This document shows, piece after piece, positions 42,448-52,241 of a stretch of 64,000 bases of DNA. The DNA comes from Paenibacillus sp. CAA11. GTDB taxonomy: Bacteria > Bacillota > Bacilli > Paenibacillales > Paenibacillaceae. The notes under the pieces were generated by a model, which searched no databases, was not told where the DNA came from, and saw only the letters and a program-made list of their open reading frames with translations. The stretch's first letter is position 1. The number at the start of each line of letters is the position of its first letter. Made by a program: the position numbers and the translations under genes. The DNA is taken from NCBI RefSeq assembly GCF_003060825.1, contig NZ_CP028922.1, forward strand, positions 3,517,001 through 3,581,000. The letters run 5' to 3'.

Positions 42448-43836
42448 TTAGCAAGGAATAGATGCTTCAATCGCCGCATCATGCTCTTTATGATCTTGCA
42501 ATCTGCGATGAGAGCCATCTTCCCCAAATTGTTCAATGAGCGTATCAATCGGCATTACAATCAGCTTGGGAACCATTTGATCTGCATGGCGCCGGACTCG
42601 GTCCTGACCTGCAGGGTGAATAACACGCATCAGTAGCTTCAAGTAAACCTTGGTGGATTTAGCAAAGAAACCGTCGGGAAGATCTGTTACTGTAAATCCA
42701 AATTGTTCAGGTCCTCGATTAATAAGACTTACTCCATACAAAGCCTTGACGTTTTTCAATGCTGGATGTTTGGTGATGTATTGGGCTAGCTCGGGGAGAG
42801 TCTTCTCTACATTTCGTATCAATTGAATAGCCAAATGAACGGAAGACTTCGACTTGGAGCCGATATCAAACAATCGCTTGTTATCAAAATGCAGCTCAAG
42901 AATCTGGTCACCCTTCCGCAGCGCCCCCCCTTGCTTTAAGGCAACTGGGTCACCCGAATAGGTTCTAACTCGAAAATGAAATATAGGATTTTCCTTATTC
43001 GTGGTCTGAAGGCTGAACATGAAGTGAAACAGCTTCTCCCACAACAGCCATAAGAATACAATCGCTTTTTTGAACCAGGACAGTGCTGGCACCCCATCCT
43101 TGCCTTTCTTCACAGCTTTAGGCATCTGGGCTTTAGCCGTCCCGTGAATCATTTCATCGATTCGGATGCTTCGAAGTCCGCGGGCCTCCGCTTCCTGCAA
43201 TACCTGCTCCAGTGCCGCAAGCATCTCGGCAGGCGCAGTCTGATTCGCCCCCAGTGTAGCCCCGCAGTCATGCAATAAAAAAACCTCTCCTGCGCGCAGC
43301 TTCTTCAGCATGCGCCGAGCCAGCCGTTCTCTCCCTACACGGGCTCTCCAGTCTCCAAACATGGAAGACCATAGCACAAGCTGCATTTCATTGCGCTTGG
43401 AGAAGTCAAACAAGTTCACAATCCCCCATGGCGGACGGTAGAAATGCGTCTCCATGCCGGTCACGCTTTTGATAATTTGCCCCGTCATAGCCACCTGTTT
43501 CTTGACTGTTCCTGGCCGCATCAACCAGTTGGTCTTATGAATGTAGTTGTGAATGCCAAGCATATGACCCTCATCATGAATTCGCTTGATTAGGTCCGGG
43601 TGCTTCTCTGCATTGGCTCCAACCACGAAAAAGGTTGCCTTAGCATCATATTTCTTTAATAAATCCAACAGCTGAGGCGTATAAACGGCATCAGGTCCGT
43701 CATCAAAGGTGAGTGCGAACTCGTTCTCCGTTGTACCTCGTCTGAAGACACGGAAACCGAACAAACGGCTGATCAGCCCAGGAATAAAGGCATATAAAGA
43801 TAAAATATAGAATCCCCATAACAGCAAAGTCTCCAT
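42448..43836 (-). CDS. Polysaccharide deacetylase with C-terminal YkoP-like domain
   Basis: 462 residues. An N-terminal hydrophobic anchor is followed by a NodB-type deacetylase domain (about 30-215): TFDDGPD (metal Asp), HNYIH (metal His pair), RPPWG and LLHDCG. These catalytic motifs look intact. After a linker with a hydrophobic patch (AIVFLWLLWEKLFHFM, about 265) comes a second domain of about 170 residues (FHFRVRTYSGDPV ... VIHPAGQDRVRRH) that reminds me of B. subtilis YkoP; this is a tentative match. Likely acts on cell-wall glycans at the membrane outer face. Converges on ilvD. Confidence 0.83.
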   Translation of the reverse strand: METLLLWGFYILSLYAFIPGLISRLFGFRVFRRGTTENEFALTFDDGPDAVYTPQLLDLLKKYDAKATFFVVGANAEKHPDLIKRIHDEGHMLGIHNYIHKTNWLMRPGTVKKQVAMTGQIIKSVTGMETHFYRPPWGIVNLFDFSKRNEMQLVLWSSMFGDWRARVGRERLARRMLKKLRAGEVFLLHDCGATLGANQTAPAEMLAALEQVLQEAEARGLRSIRIDEMIHGTAKAQMPKAVKKGKDGVPALSWFKKAIVFLWLLWEKLFHFMFSLQTTNKENPIFHFRVRTYSGDPVALKQGGALRKGDQILELHFDNKRLFDIGSKSKSSVHLAIQLIRNVEKTLPELAQYITKHPALKNVKALYGVSLINRGPEQFGFTVTDLPDGFFAKSTKVYLKLLMRVIHPAGQDRVRRHADQMVPKLIVMPIDTLIEQFGEDGSHRRLQDHKEHDAAIEASIPC

Positions 43837-43954
43837 GGCGCTTATCCCTTCTTTTCTAATTCAATTGACTTTAGCTTGCTAGAATAACGCAAGTCATGGA
43901 TACATCCACTCTATTTTATCATATGATGTTACAAATTAGGCGCACTTTTTTTAT

Positions 43955-45781
43955 TTAGCCCGTTTGCGTCCTCTTGTACAGTATATTCATGACTTCACCA
44001 AACAGCTCTGTCGCAAGTGATTTTGTTCCGGGTTTTTTGCCTTGCACCAGAACAGCAACGGCATACCTCGGATGCTGGATTGGCCCATAACCAATAAACC
44101 ACTGGTCGTTCAGCTTACGCCCGTGCCGGGTCACCTGGGCTGTTCCGGATTTTCCGGCAAGGTCCCAGGAGAAGTCTGCAAGGCTTCGTCCTGTTCCTTC
44201 GGTCACCACTTTTCTCATCCACCCCAGCAGCGTAGCTGCAGTCTGTGGAGAAATTCGCCCGCTTGACGCCAGCACCGCATGCGGTTTCAGTGCAGCTAAC
44301 GGGGTCCCGTCAGCATAATAAACATCGCTCACCAGTCTTGGCGCATGAACCACCCCGCCGTTAATCAGTGTCACCACCAGATTAGCGGCTTGCAGCGGCG
44401 TCATAAGAACGCTTCGCTGTCCAATTGCAGTTTGGGCCAAGACGCCTTTATCAGAGGGATCTTTTTCCTTGCCAAATACAGTACCTGCCTCTTCCTGGTC
44501 AAACATCCGCAGCGGCTCTTGTCCCTTTCCATAAAAAACACTGTCACTCCATCCAATCAGGCGGCCCAGCCCAAGCTGATCGGCGGTCCGTTCCAGCTGA
44601 AAAGGCGACAAACGTTCTCCTAGGCTTGCAAAAACTGTATTACAGGACTTGGCATACCCCTCTCCCAGCGAGAGACGGCCATGACCATGCTCCTTCCAGC
44701 ACGATAAGCCGTATTTGCCGTAATCCCCATTACAGTGAAAGGCTTCCGACGGAGAGGTTAGTCCGGCTTCAAGTGCAGCAGCGGCAGTAACCGTCTTAAA
44801 GATCGAGCCTGGTACAGCTGCTTTCACTGCTCGATTGCTCCAAGCTTGATCAGATAGCTCAATATGATTGGGCTGGAAGAAAGGGCTGGAAACCATGGCG
44901 AGTACATCTGCAGTTTTCGTATCGAGTACAACTACCGCTCCTTCTGCCACTCCTGCAGCTGCAGTCAGCTTCTCAATTTCGGCTTGGATGCCAAGATCGA
45001 TGGTGGTCTTTACCTTAACCGGGTAATATGGATTTCTCGGGGTATGAATCCGGACAGCCTCTCCTCCAATCGGTTTCTGATGGGCATCCACGCGGTATGC
45101 TGCCTGTGTCGGTCCCAGCCCCTGCAGCATACGGTCCAAGGTTCTTTCCAATCCTGATGCGCCGATCTTCGAGGATATCGGCAGATTTTTCTGGTTAGGC
45201 TGGGACAGATTCAGCTCTCGGATCCGTTCAGGCTGCTCAGCCAGGAAGCCGAGCCACTGGCGCCCTCCAGCAGCCTCAGGATAACGAAGCACATAAGGGA
45301 GAGCTGCTAGGCCTGGGACGTTCTGCTTGTTGATCGCCTTTGCCTCACCAAGGGACAATCTTATAGGGAGCTTATCCTTTCCGCCCGTCCAAGTCGCAGG
45401 ATGCGTCAACTTCCCCCAAACGGTCCCCAGCTCTTCAGGAGAAGTGTTCAGAAGTGTTGCCGCTTGATGTAGATAGGCCGGGGCCTTGCTTGAATTTATC
45501 CCCAACGGCTCAAATGAACCTACTGGAAACAACACCGGTGTCCAGATGAGCTGCCCGGTCAAGGAGCGTCCATGGCGGTCAACAAATTGCCCCCTTCCGC
45601 TGTCCAGTTCAATTCTCTCCTCCCGCTGCCGAACCGCTCTCTCACTGATATCAGTGTTTTGCATAGCGACACGGGCCGGAACCGGATCTGCGAATTGAAG
45701 CCATGCGAGCCGAAGTCCTAGAAGCACAATCAATCCGCTTAATAAGATAAGCAGGTAGAAGATGCGGATTTTTGTCTGCAT
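43955..45781 (-). CDS. Class B penicillin-binding protein (transpeptidase)
   Basis: 608 residues. One N-terminal membrane segment (IFYLLILLSGLIVLLGLRLAW), a PBP dimerisation region, then a transpeptidase domain with SIFK (nucleophile Ser, in PGSIFKTVTAAAAL), SCN (YAKSCNTVF) and KSGT (AGKSGTAQVT). It cross-links peptidoglycan outside the membrane and is the target of beta-lactams. No PASTA domain. Size and its position near yrrN/yrrO-type genes suggest the B. subtilis PbpI (YrrR) group, but this is tentative. The ATG at 45781 follows AGGGGGA. Confidence 0.88.
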   Translation of the reverse strand: MQTKIRIFYLLILLSGLIVLLGLRLAWLQFADPVPARVAMQNTDISERAVRQREERIELDSGRGQFVDRHGRSLTGQLIWTPVLFPVGSFEPLGINSSKAPAYLHQAATLLNTSPEELGTVWGKLTHPATWTGGKDKLPIRLSLGEAKAINKQNVPGLAALPYVLRYPEAAGGRQWLGFLAEQPERIRELNLSQPNQKNLPISSKIGASGLERTLDRMLQGLGPTQAAYRVDAHQKPIGGEAVRIHTPRNPYYPVKVKTTIDLGIQAEIEKLTAAAGVAEGAVVVLDTKTADVLAMVSSPFFQPNHIELSDQAWSNRAVKAAVPGSIFKTVTAAAALEAGLTSPSEAFHCNGDYGKYGLSCWKEHGHGRLSLGEGYAKSCNTVFASLGERLSPFQLERTADQLGLGRLIGWSDSVFYGKGQEPLRMFDQEEAGTVFGKEKDPSDKGVLAQTAIGQRSVLMTPLQAANLVVTLINGGVVHAPRLVSDVYYADGTPLAALKPHAVLASSGRISPQTAATLLGWMRKVVTEGTGRSLADFSWDLAGKSGTAQVTRHGRKLNDQWFIGYGPIQHPRYAVAVLVQGKKPGTKSLATELFGEVMNILYKRTQTG

Positions 45782-45888
45782 GAAGTCTGTCCCCCTTAGG
45801 GCTAAGTATCCCCTCATTTGCCTCACTTCACACCATCCTTAGAAGCGCTCGATCCAGTCGGGGTACAAAATAGTGGAAGACCCCTATA

Positions 45889-45921
45889 TAAAAAAGACGG
45901 CCCCGTAGGAGAGCCGCCTTT
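45889..45921 (-). terminator. Terminator of the chemotaxis receptor gene
   Basis: AAAGGCGGC and GCCGTCTTT pair with one mismatch, followed by TTTT on the minus strand, 15 bases past the stop. Confidence 0.75.
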
Positions 45922-45935
45922 ACTTTTGGCTTATT

Positions 45936-48119
45936 TTAGAATGTAAATTTGGACAAGGAGTCTTTCAGACCGGTAGATACCTTCTCCAGCTTATCTGACA
46001 GCTGAACCAGCTGATCTCCAACCAATTGCTGTTCGTTGCTAAGGGATGCAACCTCTTCGGACGTTGCGGAAGACTGCTGCGCTACCGCGCTGACATTGGT
46101 CATAGCTTCGCTCAACACGCCCTGTGACTGACTCAGCCCTTGAACCGATGTCGTTACAGAGTCAAGCTTCGAAATGAAGCCGACCATTTGCTCCTGTACG
46201 GATACAAAGATTTGATTCGTCTCCTGAACCGATGTAATCTGTTCAGCAAACATTGGGCTTGCATCCGACAGCGCCTGAACGGTCTCGTACATTTCCTGCT
46301 GAATTTTATCTGTAATTTGACCCACCATCGTAATAGACTGCTTGGACTGCTCGGCTAGCTGACGAATTTCATCTGCCACTACCATAAATCCGCGTCCGGC
46401 AGCTCCTGCTCTCGCTGCTTCAATCGTAGCGTTAAGCGAAAGGATATTAGTCTGCTGAGTGATATTTTGCATGACATCCACTACTTTGAGTACAGAAACA
46501 GTGCTTTCCTTCAAGGCTTCTACTTTCTCAGCCAAAGCACGGGTAATTTCCCCAGTAGCATTGGTCTTCTCCATAAGTCCTTGTAAATACTCTGTGCCTA
46601 GCTGACTGGACTTCTCTACCTCGCGTGCTGAAGCTTCCATCTCTTTATTGGCAGAGATCACTTCATGAACCTGGCTGCCAATCCCTTCGGTCAGCTCGCT
46701 GCCCCGTTCCGCCTCGGAGGCAAGGCTGCCAGCACCATTGGCAATTTCCTCTGTAGCTACAGCGATTTCCTTGGCCGAGATCGCGGTCTTTTTCGAAGCT
46801 TCTGCTAGCTCGGAGGCGGTATCGAGCACATCTCTCGCCGAACCATTAGCCTGCTGTACCAATTCCGTAATTTTCTCCATCATGACATTGAAGCTTGCCG
46901 ATAGCTGTCCAATCTCATCCTTCGTCTTATGGTCAATTCGTACGTTCAGGTTGCCTTTGGCCCCTTCTTGCATCAGACCATTCAGCTTGCTAAGCGGCCG
47001 CGCAATCATGCGAACCATCCAGATTCCCAGTAGGACCGCGATTATGGCAACTACAATCACCGATAGATAGGTGGACAGCAGAATTCCTCTGGCATCCTTG
47101 ACCAGGTTGCCGGTTGGCACAATACCTGTCAGCTTCCAGCCAGAAACCTGCTGGGTACTATAAACAGCCAGAATGGAATCCCCTTTAAGATCCTTTGTAG
47201 TTAGGCTGTCCTGTTCCTTTTTGGAATCTTTAATAAAGCTGTATTCTACTTTTTGGCCGTTCTCTTCATCAATGGAAGAACCGATGATTTGTCCTTCCGG
47301 CGTAATCAGCTCTACTTTAGAGCCTTCGCCCAAATCCACCTTTTTCAGCTGTTCGGTAACAACAGATACATCAACATCACAAGCAATAAGGAACTGATTG
47401 GTGCCCGTCAAAGTCTTGATGGATTTGACCCACCGGAACATATTCTTGCCCTTATCTCCGTCTACAGACAACCAGACCGAACCCGATTGCTTGCTAAGCT
47501 CATCATACCAGGCTTGATCCTTCATTGTGCTCATGAAGTCAACATCAGATGTCCCGGTAACAACGTTGCCCAGCGAATTATTTAGTGGAAGCAAATAAAC
47601 TGCCCGCACCCCTTCAACGGTATAGTTCAAGCTGCTCATTTTTTTATTGATACTGTTGGTTACGGTAAAGCGATCATAATCGCTGCCGCCTGTTGTTGCG
47701 AGAGCCGTTTGAATCAAGGATTGCATCTCCTGATCAACGAACATTTGCTGCATACTATCTTCATATCGTTTAAATATAATGTCCAGCTTTTCACTGGTTT
47801 GAATAACGGTTTGCCGGTTAGCACTGAGCGCATTTTTCTGGATGGTATTCTTCGCCAGCTGGTAAGATACAATCCCCAATGACAACACGAAGACCATAAT
47901 GGCTACAAAGAAAATCAGGAACAGACGTATCCCTACAGATCTGGTAGGATCCAGCTGCTTAATCCGAACGCCCCGCAAGTATGTAATCGCTTTCTTAAAA
48001 GGCCCGGATAAACCCTTGGTTTGCACTTTATTTATCTCTTTCCCTTCCTCAGCTCCCCCTTTCTTCGGACGATTGTGGTTATTCTCTGGTTTATTCTTCT
48101 TTTTCGGAACCAGACCCAT
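45936..48119 (-). CDS. Methyl-accepting chemotaxis protein
   Basis: 727 residues. An unusually long basic, low-complexity cytosolic head (about 60 residues, [17 protein letters not shown]) precedes TM1 ([20 protein letters not shown]). A periplasmic-type Cache sensor domain follows (about 95-330), then TM2 ([19 protein letters not shown]), a HAMP linker, and a coiled-coil signalling domain. The signalling hairpin tip is [32 protein letters not shown]. It relays ligand binding to CheA. The ATG at 48119 has AGGTG upstream. A SigD-type motility promoter precedes it, which fits the function. Ligand unknown. Confidence 0.93.
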   Translation of the reverse strand: MGLVPKKKNKPENNHNRPKKGGAEEGKEINKVQTKGLSGPFKKAITYLRGVRIKQLDPTRSVGIRLFLIFFVAIMVFVLSLGIVSYQLAKNTIQKNALSANRQTVIQTSEKLDIIFKRYEDSMQQMFVDQEMQSLIQTALATTGGSDYDRFTVTNSINKKMSSLNYTVEGVRAVYLLPLNNSLGNVVTGTSDVDFMSTMKDQAWYDELSKQSGSVWLSVDGDKGKNMFRWVKSIKTLTGTNQFLIACDVDVSVVTEQLKKVDLGEGSKVELITPEGQIIGSSIDEENGQKVEYSFIKDSKKEQDSLTTKDLKGDSILAVYSTQQVSGWKLTGIVPTGNLVKDARGILLSTYLSVIVVAIIAVLLGIWMVRMIARPLSKLNGLMQEGAKGNLNVRIDHKTKDEIGQLSASFNVMMEKITELVQQANGSARDVLDTASELAEASKKTAISAKEIAVATEEIANGAGSLASEAERGSELTEGIGSQVHEVISANKEMEASAREVEKSSQLGTEYLQGLMEKTNATGEITRALAEKVEALKESTVSVLKVVDVMQNITQQTNILSLNATIEAARAGAAGRGFMVVADEIRQLAEQSKQSITMVGQITDKIQQEMYETVQALSDASPMFAEQITSVQETNQIFVSVQEQMVGFISKLDSVTTSVQGLSQSQGVLSEAMTNVSAVAQQSSATSEEVASLSNEQQLVGDQLVQLSDKLEKVSTGLKDSLSKFTF

Positions 48120-48321
48120 TGCCCTCACCTACCACTCTCTCTAGTCTTAATCACACTCATTATATTATTTCGGTCGTTCTTCCTAGATTTTTAAGATGGT
48201 CCTCCATAACTTGTTAGGTTTTCTTATTTTTTTTGGAATTTGTCATAAAAAGAACATTTTTTCTCTATCTAGGGGCCTACAGCTGATTCTATCATAATCA
48301 AGAAGTAGACTGATTTACCTA
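48120..48321. other. Non-coding stretch upstream of the chemotaxis receptor
   Basis: No gene. The part nearest the receptor holds its SigD-like promoter; the rest is A/T-rich and leads into MITE-like copy C at 48322. No other structure was recognised. Confidence 0.5.
48167..48193 (-). promoter_or_regulatory. SigD-type (motility) promoter
   Basis: TAAA (48193-48190), 15 bases, then ACCGAAAT (48174-48167) on the minus strand, close to the TAAA-N15-GCCGATAT pattern of the flagellar sigma factor. It lies about 48 bases before the receptor start codon. Confidence 0.6.
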
Positions 48322-48413
48322 TATGGATTGAACTAAAGTTTTACAGTGACCTTTCTATATATAACGGCCTATTTCGGCCCTATAACATTCATTTCTTTAG
48401 TTCATTCTATATA
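48322..48413. repeat. MITE-like inverted-repeat element, copy C
   Basis: 92 bp in the same orientation as copy A. Ends are ATATGGATTGAACTAAAG and CTTTAGTTCATTCTATAT, with an internal CGGCC..CGGCC motif. It lies between the trhP2 terminator and the chemotaxis gene's promoter region. Confidence 0.85.
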
Positions 48414-48421
48414 ATTCACAT

Positions 48422-48455
48422 AAAAATGCCTATCGCCGCTAAAAGACGATAGGCA
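48422..48455 (-). terminator. Terminator of trhP1-trhP2
   Basis: TGCCTATCG and CGATAGGCA form a perfect 9-bp stem, followed by TTTTTA on the minus strand, 12 bases past the stop. Confidence 0.88.
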
Positions 48456-48467
48456 TTAACAGTTTAA

Positions 48468-49802
48468 TTACTTTTTCTTACGCATCATATCAAAGTACTT
48501 AACAGGCTGCTCTACTTTAAAACGAACTAGCTGCAGGGGATGCCGCGCCGCATCCAGCTCATTGCCTTCTTCATCCCAGATCGTATCGATCTTCTGCTTG
48601 AAGAAAGTGCCACCTGGACCGAAGAATTCAACCTCTTGTCCAGGCTTGAAGTGGTTGCGCTGCTGCACAGTTACAAGCCCCGTCTCTTCCTCATAGCTCA
48701 TGACCAGTCCTGCAAAATCATAAGGCGCTGCCTTCTCTTCAGGCTCATAAATATGATCCTCATGATCAGGAGTATCATAGAAGAAGCCCGTATTCAAAGG
48801 ACGATTCGCTGCTTTATTCATTTCATCGATCCATTCCTGTTTAAGCTCATAGCCTTCAGGATCAGCCATATAAGCATCAATGGCCTGACGGTATACATTC
48901 ACAACAGTAGCTACATAGTGTATGGATTTCATTCTTCCTTCAATCTTGAAGCTGTCTACCCCAACATCGATCAGGTCGGGAATGTTGCCAATCATGCACA
49001 AGTCCTTAGAGCCCATCGTAAAGGCATTATCCTCTTCCGCAAATAAAGGAAGCTGGGTCACACCGAGCTTGAACTGCTGAACAGCCCGATCCTCCTGCGC
49101 CTGTTCTTCTGAGACCCAGGTCGTCTCAGGTCTGGCATCTTCAAACAAATCGTACTTCCAGCGGCAGGATTGGCAGCAGCCTCCGCGGTTAGAGTCCCGG
49201 TCCGTAAAGTGATTGGACAGCACACAGCGCCCAGAATAAGAAGAGCACATCGCACCATGAATAAACGCCTCAATCTCAATATCCACATGGTCCTTGATCT
49301 CCTGAATTTCCGCCAAGCTGGTTTCCCGCCCCAGAACAACCCTGGGTAGCCCCTCTTCCTTCCAGAACTTAACGGCTTGCCAATTCACGGTGGACTGCTG
49401 TGTGCTTAAGTGAACTTCCAGATTAGGAACTACGCGGCGCGCGGTATCCACAATGACGGGATCTGCCACAATAACTGCTGATATTCCGACTTCATATAGG
49501 TTTCGGAGATATTCTTCAATACCTTCCAGATCCTCGTTATGCGCATAAATGTTCGTGGCCACGAATACTTTTGCACCGTATTTGTTTGCGAATTCGACGC
49601 CTTCCCGCATTTCCTCAAAGCTGAAGTTATCTGCATTGGAGCGAAGACCATACTTCTGCCCGCCAATATACACGGCATCGGCTCCATAATGTATAGCAAA
49701 CTTGAGCTTCTCCAGATTACCGGCCGGAGCAAGAAGCTCCGGCTTATCAAGCCGATAGCGTTTGCCTGAATATTTGGGCTTATGTTTAACAACGGTGTCC
49801 AA
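48468..49802 (-). CDS. trhP2: U32-family tRNA hydroxylation protein TrhP2 (YrrO)
   Basis: 444 residues, peptidase U32 family. The N-terminal barrel begins ELLAPAGNLEKLKFAIHYGADAVYIGG. The iron-sulfur/Cys region is seen in EAFIHGAMCSSYSGRCVLSNHFTDRDSNRGGC, which includes the family signature. A C-terminal collagenase-like beta domain starts near GLVMSYEEETGLV. B. subtilis YrrN and YrrO (TrhP1/TrhP2) add the 5-hydroxyl to uridine 34 of certain tRNAs, using prephenate. A TTG start at 49802 has AAGGGTG upstream. It follows trhP1 by 38 bases, the Bacillus arrangement. Confidence 0.9.
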   Translation of the reverse strand: MDTVVKHKPKYSGKRYRLDKPELLAPAGNLEKLKFAIHYGADAVYIGGQKYGLRSNADNFSFEEMREGVEFANKYGAKVFVATNIYAHNEDLEGIEEYLRNLYEVGISAVIVADPVIVDTARRVVPNLEVHLSTQQSTVNWQAVKFWKEEGLPRVVLGRETSLAEIQEIKDHVDIEIEAFIHGAMCSSYSGRCVLSNHFTDRDSNRGGCCQSCRWKYDLFEDARPETTWVSEEQAQEDRAVQQFKLGVTQLPLFAEEDNAFTMGSKDLCMIGNIPDLIDVGVDSFKIEGRMKSIHYVATVVNVYRQAIDAYMADPEGYELKQEWIDEMNKAANRPLNTGFFYDTPDHEDHIYEPEEKAAPYDFAGLVMSYEEETGLVTVQQRNHFKPGQEVEFFGPGGTFFKQKIDTIWDEEGNELDAARHPLQLVRFKVEQPVKYFDMMRKKK

Positions 49803-49840
49803 GTGGTATTCACCCTTTCAATGTAAAATTTTAAGAGTTC

Positions 49841-50776
49841 TTAAAACACTTGCTCTTTATAGAAAAAGCCAAACGAGAGCTCACGCTCAGGATCTTGAAG
49901 TCGCCGTACCTCTTCCAGCCAAGCCTCATCATATTGATACGCTTCGGGCGCTTCGACATAGCTATCCATCGCCTGCCGATACGCTTTAATGGCTGCCACA
50001 TTATAAGCTGCAGGCTTCAACAACGTTTCGATCTTGAAGCTTTGAACTCCAGCTTCCAGCATGAGATGTAAATCCTCTATGATGCATATATCATCCGAGC
50101 TCATGATGTGCGTACCATTTATATCTTCATAGATTGGAAATTTCTCTTCCTTACGTTCTTCTTCGATGAGAAACAATCCTCTATGAAGCCCCAAATCCTC
50201 TCCCTCGACGGGCCGGCCCTGATGCAGCATATAGCTTGCTACAAGGCGCCGCTTCGAATGGTAGATATTCGTCATGCCATGAATTTGTGCCTGCGCCTCA
50301 ATCTCCAGGTGCGGCATCATGCCAACAATTTCATCCATGTTGAGCTCACGGGCCAGCACCACCCGCGAAGCGCCTTTGCGTCCCCAGTAATTAGCTGTTG
50401 CATAGTTGGTGGAGGTCATCTCCGCGTTCCAGTGCAGCTTTAAGCTGGGAGCATCCTCCTTGGCGATGCTAAGCACCGCAGGGTCTCCGAACTCAATTGC
50501 ATCAACACCCGCTTCTTCCAGACTTCTCAGATAAGCTGGAAGACCCTTCAGCAATTCATTGCTCATCAAGTTGTTTACACTCACCACTACCTTGACGCCC
50601 TGGTTGTGCGCGATATTCACTGCCTGAACAAGCTCGTCTCCTTTCAGCTCTCCAGGGAGACGCATACCATACAAATCTTCACCGATTAAAACCGCAGTGG
50701 CTCCGGCAGAAATATAAGCTTCTACCTCTGCAAGAGATCCCGCAGGAGCGATTAGCTCCGGTTTGTATCCTTCCAT
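49841..50776 (-). CDS. trhP1: U32-family tRNA hydroxylation protein TrhP1 (YrrN)
   Basis: 311 residues. It has the U32 start (ELIAPAGSLAEVEAYISAGATAVLIGE) and the U32 barrel but lacks most of the cysteines and the C-terminal domain found in TrhP2, as expected for the shorter YrrN-type partner. The ATG at 50776 is chosen, with GAGGTG close upstream; a GTG two codons earlier overlaps that site. It lies 14 bases past mltG, so mltG-trhP1-trhP2 probably form one transcript ending at 48422-48455. Confidence 0.88.
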   Translation of the reverse strand: MEGYKPELIAPAGSLAEVEAYISAGATAVLIGEDLYGMRLPGELKGDELVQAVNIAHNQGVKVVVSVNNLMSNELLKGLPAYLRSLEEAGVDAIEFGDPAVLSIAKEDAPSLKLHWNAEMTSTNYATANYWGRKGASRVVLARELNMDEIVGMMPHLEIEAQAQIHGMTNIYHSKRRLVASYMLHQGRPVEGEDLGLHRGLFLIEEERKEEKFPIYEDINGTHIMSSDDICIIEDLHLMLEAGVQSFKIETLLKPAAYNVAAIKAYRQAMDSYVEAPEAYQYDEAWLEEVRRLQDPERELSFGFFYKEQVF

Positions 50777-50790
50777 ATTCACACCTCTGT

Positions 50791-51846
50791 CTATTTGGCC
50801 GAAGCCTTGCTTTTCTTAATATTTGCCTCATGCTCGGCAAATGTCCGGGCAAACAGGTGCTCCTGGCTGCCATCCTTCTTAGTAACGTAGAACAAATAAT
50901 CAGAGCTTTCAGGCGTAAGAGCTGCCTCAATGGACTTCAAGCTGGGGCTGGCTATAGGTCCGGGCGGTAGTCCCTTGTATAAATAAGAATTATATGGACT
51001 ATCCACCTTGCGAAGATCCGAATTTAAAAGCCTCTCTTTGGGCTTCTCAAGCAAATATTGAACCGTCGCATCAATCTCCAGCTTCATATCCTGCTTAATC
51101 CGATTATAAATAACTCCAGCAACCAAAGGCCTTTCCTGATCAACAACTACTTCCCGTTCCACTAATGAAGCTACAGTCATCAGCTCATTCAAAGATAGCC
51201 CCTGCCGCTTTAGCTTTGCTTGGTAGTCAGGAATCGTGCTAAGCTTCTTCTCGGTCTCATCCAGCATTCGTGCAATAATGTCGCTTGCCGTACTGCCTTT
51301 CTTCAGCTCATAAGTTTCCGGGAATAAATATCCCTCCAGCCGGTACATAACTTTGCTGTCCTGTGGAATGGAGCTAAGCAGTCCACTTTGAATCCCGGTA
51401 GGGTTCTTAGCGAGCTTAAGAAATTCATCCGCATTTACAATCCCCTCAGCAGAGAGCTTCTCTGCCATCTGCTTGACAGTGTAGCCTTCAGGAATCGTGA
51501 AACGCACCATCTCATCCTTAACCACATCACCCTTATTAAGCTTTTGAATAATTTCTTGGTAAGTCATGCCAGGATTCAGTTCATATACGCCAGCCTGGAA
51601 GTGTCCCCCTTCACTCTTCAGCTTCAAATATCCTTTGAACAACAGTGCATTACGAATCAAGCCTTTGTCTTCTAACAAATCCGCAATGCCAGACGTTCCT
51701 GTTCCCGGCTCAATCGTAAACTTTACTTTCTCATCCGATGGCTTCACCGGCTGAAGGTTGACATAAGTGTATCCTATAATTCCTCCTGCGATGACCAGCA
51801 ATGTAATCAAAACGGCCAGCCATCGGCGATTGCGTCTTTTGCTCAA
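50791..51846 (-). CDS. mltG: Endolytic murein transglycosylase MltG
   Basis: 351 residues. A basic N-terminus and one membrane segment (WLAVLITLLVIAGGIIGYTYV) are followed by a LysM-like region (FTIPEGYTVKQMAEKLSAEG) and the YceG catalytic domain, whose Glu lies in MTVASLVEREVV; DSPYNSYLYKGLPPGPIASP is a family block. It cuts nascent peptidoglycan strands at the membrane. A TTG start at 51846 (GGGGTTG upstream) fits best. Its neighbours ruvX, DUF1292 and trhP1 match the B. subtilis yrrL region. Confidence 0.93.
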   Translation of the reverse strand: MSKRRNRRWLAVLITLLVIAGGIIGYTYVNLQPVKPSDEKVKFTIEPGTGTSGIADLLEDKGLIRNALLFKGYLKLKSEGGHFQAGVYELNPGMTYQEIIQKLNKGDVVKDEMVRFTIPEGYTVKQMAEKLSAEGIVNADEFLKLAKNPTGIQSGLLSSIPQDSKVMYRLEGYLFPETYELKKGSTASDIIARMLDETEKKLSTIPDYQAKLKRQGLSLNELMTVASLVEREVVVDQERPLVAGVIYNRIKQDMKLEIDATVQYLLEKPKERLLNSDLRKVDSPYNSYLYKGLPPGPIASPSLKSIEAALTPESSDYLFYVTKKDGSQEHLFARTFAEHEANIKKSKASAK

Positions 51847-51870
51847 GAATTGTTCAACCCCTTAACAGCC

Positions 51871-51895
51871 AAAAAGAGCGGAAGCTCCTCCGCCC
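51871..51895 (-). terminator. Terminator between DUF1292 genes and mltG
   Basis: GGGCGGA and TCCGCTC form a 7-bp stem (one G-U) followed by TTTTT on the minus strand. Confidence 0.7.
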
Positions 51896-51938
51896 TTCTC
51901 AGCTAATTCTCTATAGAGTAGCCCTCTTCACAAGTCTA

Positions 51939-52241
51939 CTACTCAGGAAATGTTAATTCGTCATACAACTCATTAACATCTTCCCATTCATCATCATCGT
52001 CAATGGTCTCCAAAGACAGCGTTCCCTCCGGAGAGGTGATGATCTTAAGGATCTGCGGCTCAGTTTGAGCACCTGCTGAATCTAGGCGCAGAACGGCGTA
52101 GGATCTGCCGGCAACATCGAATTCCTTCTCAACACGATAATAAGAGGCTTTACCCTTCTCATCTTGAAGCTCCACGATCGGGCCAAACGCTTCCTGGATT
52201 CTATGACTCCATACAACCTCAGCAGCAGAGAACTCAGTCAT
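51939..52241 (-). CDS. DUF1292-family protein, second copy
   Basis: 100 residues from the ATG at 52241, which has GGAG 9 bases upstream inside the preceding gene. The body (VELQDEKGKASYYRVEKEFDVAGRSYAVLRLDS) and acidic end (TIDDDDEWEDVNELYDEL) follow the DUF1292/YrzB pattern, with a sequence clearly different from the neighbour. It overlaps that neighbour's end by 8 bases. Function unknown; small acidic cytosolic protein. The pair may be an old duplication. Confidence 0.82.
   Translation of the reverse strand: MTEFSAAEVVWSHRIQEAFGPIVELQDEKGKASYYRVEKEFDVAGRSYAVLRLDSAGAQTEPQILKIITSPEGTLSLETIDDDDEWEDVNELYDELTFPE

Noticed and set aside
48120-48467. A small RNA gene in the long gap near 48.3 kb
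   Set aside because: The gap is explained by a SigD promoter, the repeat element and the trhP2 terminator; no extra promoter-terminator pair was found.
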